NCBI GenBank assembly: GCA_964395765.1
Contig: CAYNCU010000178.1
Location: 1-9,130, forward strand
Origin: DATDPY01 sp964395765
GTDB lineage: Bacteria; Bacteroidota; Bacteroidia; Cytophagales; Cyclobacteriaceae
Direction of reading: 5' to 3'
DNA: 9,130 nt
Numbering within the stretch: the first letter of the stretch is position 1; each line of letters starts with the position of its first letter. The notes below the pieces were generated by a model. That model did no database searches and was not told the origin of the DNA. It worked only from the letters and a program-made list of their open reading frames with translations. Shown piece by piece: positions 6,972-9,130 of this stretch. A program made the translations under genes and the position numbers.

Positions 6972-9130
6972 GGGACCAAAGAGCTCGATCTTACCAGACA
7001 AAAAACCCTTCAGGAAACGCACCTGGCTAATCCGTTTCCCGGACTGAGACCGTTTGGCTTTGAGGAAAGCCACTTGTTTTTCGGTAGGGAGGGACAGAGC
7101 GATGATATTCTTGAAAAATTATCAAACAACCGGTTTATTGCCGTAATAGGAGCCTCAGGATCAGGTAAATCTTCACTGATGTTCTGCGGCCTGCTTCCGG
7201 TTATGTACGGCGGATTCCTCGCGCCGTCAGGTTCGGAATGGTTGATCGTAACTGCCCGACCCGGAAATACGCCGATTGAAAATCTTGCAGAATCAATTCT
7301 TTCTGTTACACCTGGCTTTGAAAAATTATCAGAAAGTGAAAAAGAAGCTGAGAAACTCATAACGAATATAATATTGCGAAGCAGTTCCTATGGGCTGGTG
7401 GATGCGCTGAAACCTATCATCAGGAACAGGAAAAAACAAATTAATATATTACTGCTGATCGACCAGTTTGAAGAGTTATTCCGCTTCATAAAATCATCCA
7501 ATGATCCTGAAACAGCCAATACCGCCAGCGCTTATGTTCATTTAATCCTTAAATCGGTTCGCCAGTCTGAATTACCGGTATACGCCGCCATTACTATGCG
7601 TTCCGATTTTATCGGGGAGTGTGCTCAATTTCCGGATCTGACTTATGTAATCAATAAAAGTCACTACCTGATCCCACAAATGACAAGGGAACAGCAAAGA
7701 ATGGCCATTGAAGGACCTATCGCAGTAGGGGGAGGGAAGATCACAAAACGTCTTGTTCAGCAATTGTTAAATGATGTAGGCAATAACCCGGATCAGTTAC
7801 CCATTTTACAACATGCCTTGATGCGTACATGGGAGTACTGGCTGAATAACCGGGAAGAAAACGAACCCATCGATACCCGGCATTATGTTGCCATTGGTAA
7901 ATTGGATGAAGCCTTATCGCAGCATGCGAATGAAACCTACGCCGAGCTGGATAAAAAGGAACGTGAGATCTGCGAACTGATTTTTAAGGCACTAACAGAA
8001 AAAGGACGTGAAAATTATGGCATCAGGAGATCGGCTACCGTGTCGGAATTATGTTCCATATCCGGAGTATCGGAAGGTGAAGTAGTAAATATTATTGAAA
8101 AATTCAGACGTCCGGGGAGATCTCTTCTTATGCCCCCGTCCAATATTCCTTTACGTTCGAACACTGTAGTTGAAATTTCTCATGAAAGTTTAATGAGAAT
8201 ATGGGATCGTCTTAAAAACTGGGTTGATGAGGAACATGAATCGGCACAGATGTACCGACGATTATCCGAAGCGGCAGCGATGTATCAGATCGGAAGAACC
8301 GGACTATGGAGACCGCCTGACCTGCAGCTTGCTCTTAACTGGCAGAAGAAACAAGCCCCTACCCGCGCCTGGGCTCAACGTTATAACCCGTTTTTCGAAA
8401 GGGCAATGCTGTTTCTTGAAACCAGTAAAACAGCCTTTGAAAATGAACAGAAGAGTAAGGAGCTATTACAGAAAAACATGCTTAAGCGCTCCCGTACCTT
8501 TGCCATTGTGATGGGGGTTTTATCCATCATTGCTATCGTATTTTTTATTGTTGCCCTTTATAAAAAGATTGATGCTGATGATAAGGCGCAATTGGCGTAC
8601 GATCGTTTGATCCAGGTAGGTAAAGAGAAGGAACTGCAAACTTTCCAGGCCGCGGAGGCCAGGTACCAGGCACAATTGGCCGAAAAGGAAAGAACCAATG
8701 CCATTATTCAACGATCCGTTGCAATAGCCGCTCAGAAACAGGCAACCGAGCAAAGAATTATAGCGCAAAATCAACAGAGACTGGCTGAAAGAAGAAGAAT
8801 TATTGCAGAACAACAGACGCAAAAAGCCGATTCCGCATCCAGGGAAGCGAATGCCCAGAAAGAGGTAGCCCAGACCAATGAAAATGAAAAGAACAAATTA
8901 TTATATCTGTCAACGGCGCAGAACATGGCCATAAAGTCTCTTCAGGTTAACGATAATAAGTTGGAGGGATTAATGGCACAGCAAGCTTATATTTTCAATA
9001 CCCGATATGACGGTAACAAATATGACCGGTACATCTATGAAGGATTATATTTTGCCCTGAAATCTCTTACCAATGATTCCCTGTATCTGTTGACGGGACA
9101 CAGGGGAGTAGTGAGAAGCCTTGCTGTTTC
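6969..9130 (+). CDS. nSTAND1-type STAND NTPase with transmembrane helix, coiled coil and WD40 repeats (3' partial)
   Basis: 720 full codons are present and the frame is still open at the window end. After a 20-residue N-terminus comes the nSTAND1 hallmark NPFPGLRPFGFEESHLFFGR (21-40). Walker A is GASGSGKSS (61-69). Walker B is NILLLIDQFEELF (159-171), with D165 and the E168/E169 pair. ITMRSDF (208-214) and NNPDQLPILQHAL (272-284) are further STAND features. ISHESLMRIWDRLKNW (403-418) is the end of the winged-helix part. A hydrophobic helix (about 510-530) is flanked by KRSR and YKK. Residues 533-645 are a Gln/Ala/Glu/Arg-rich coiled coil. LLTGHRGVVRSLAV (707-720) is the start of the first WD40 repeat. 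Known STAND proteins use ATP-driven oligomerisation to switch on an effector when the repeat region senses a ligand. No effector domain precedes the NTPase, so the TIR-like neighbour is the likely partner. The start is fixed by the coupled ATG and by the family motif 20 residues later. Confidence 0.9.
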   Translation, partial: MGTKELDLTRQKTLQETHLANPFPGLRPFGFEESHLFFGREGQSDDILEKLSNNRFIAVIGASGSGKSSLMFCGLLPVMYGGFLAPSGSEWLIVTARPGNTPIENLAESILSVTPGFEKLSESEKEAEKLITNIILRSSSYGLVDALKPIIRNRKKQINILLLIDQFEELFRFIKSSNDPETANTASAYVHLILKSVRQSELPVYAAITMRSDFIGECAQFPDLTYVINKSHYLIPQMTREQQRMAIEGPIAVGGGKITKRLVQQLLNDVGNNPDQLPILQHALMRTWEYWLNNREENEPIDTRHYVAIGKLDEALSQHANETYAELDKKEREICELIFKALTEKGRENYGIRRSATVSELCSISGVSEGEVVNIIEKFRRPGRSLLMPPSNIPLRSNTVVEISHESLMRIWDRLKNWVDEEHESAQMYRRLSEAAAMYQIGRTGLWRPPDLQLALNWQKKQAPTRAWAQRYNPFFERAMLFLETSKTAFENEQKSKELLQKNMLKRSRTFAIVMGVLSIIAIVFFIVALYKKIDADDKAQLAYDRLIQVGKEKELQTFQAAEARYQAQLAEKERTNAIIQRSVAIAAQKQATEQRIIAQNQQRLAERRRIIAEQQTQKADSASREANAQKEVAQTNENEKNKLLYLSTAQNMAIKSLQVNDNKLEGLMAQQAYIFNTRYDGNKYDRYIYEGLYFALKSLTNDSLYLLTGHRGVVRSLAV
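8496..8903 (+). other. Transmembrane helix plus long coiled coil between NTPase and WD40 region
   Basis: Residues 510-530 of the STAND protein (TFAIVMGVLSIIAIVFFIVAL) form one strong hydrophobic helix. It is followed by about 110 residues rich in A, Q, E, R and K without helix breakers (533-645), typical of a coiled coil. This would anchor the protein in the inner membrane and place the NTPase and the WD40 region on opposite sides, unless the helix is buried or forms a hairpin. Basic residues on both sides make the orientation unclear. Confidence 0.7.

Noticed and set aside
7010..7360. A 116-codon open frame on the - strand inside the STAND gene
   Set aside because: It lies opposite the Walker A region of a clear nSTAND1 protein. 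It is a shadow of that coding frame and shows no family signature of its own.

Overview
The window looks like chromosomal DNA of a member of the Bacteroidota. The evidence is a C-terminal type IX secretion (T9SS) type A sorting domain on the first gene, AT-rich spacers, and mostly weak or absent Shine-Dalgarno sequences. The genus cannot be told from the sequence; a Cytophagales-like relative is only a guess. All four genes are on the + strand. I saw no rRNA, tRNA, insertion sequence, CRISPR array or integrase.

Layout. (1) 1-1856: the 3' part of a secreted multidomain protein (PKD domain, jelly-roll/MAM-like domain, Omp28-like thioredoxin fold without its cysteines, T9SS sorting domain); its start lies before the window. 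(2) 1857-2044: a short AT-rich spacer with a 12-bp inverted repeat and a small palindrome. (3) 2045-5266: a 1073-residue fusion of a 12-TM ATP/ADP-translocase-like (NTT/Npt) transporter, a cytoplasmic HEAT-like helical region and a degenerate cyclic-nucleotide-binding-like domain. (4) 5267-5484: an AT-rich spacer with a 10-bp direct repeat at 21-bp pitch. (5) 5485-6969: a 494-residue protein with a TIR-like domain, a DUF4062-like domain and a third TIR/Rossmann-like domain. (6) 6969-9130 and beyond: an nSTAND1-type STAND NTPase with a transmembrane helix, a long coiled coil and the first WD40 repeat, cut by the window end.

How they work together. The last two genes overlap by one base (TAATG) and form a very likely co-translated pair. 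By analogy with STAND-based immunity and signalling modules, the STAND/WD40 protein would be the sensor and switch, and the TIR/DUF4062 protein its partner in trans, either adaptor or effector. This pair is the most interesting part of the window, although a defence role is inferred and not shown by the sequence. The upstream transporter fusion is separated by 218 bp and may be independent. The T9SS protein is an unrelated surface or extracellular protein.
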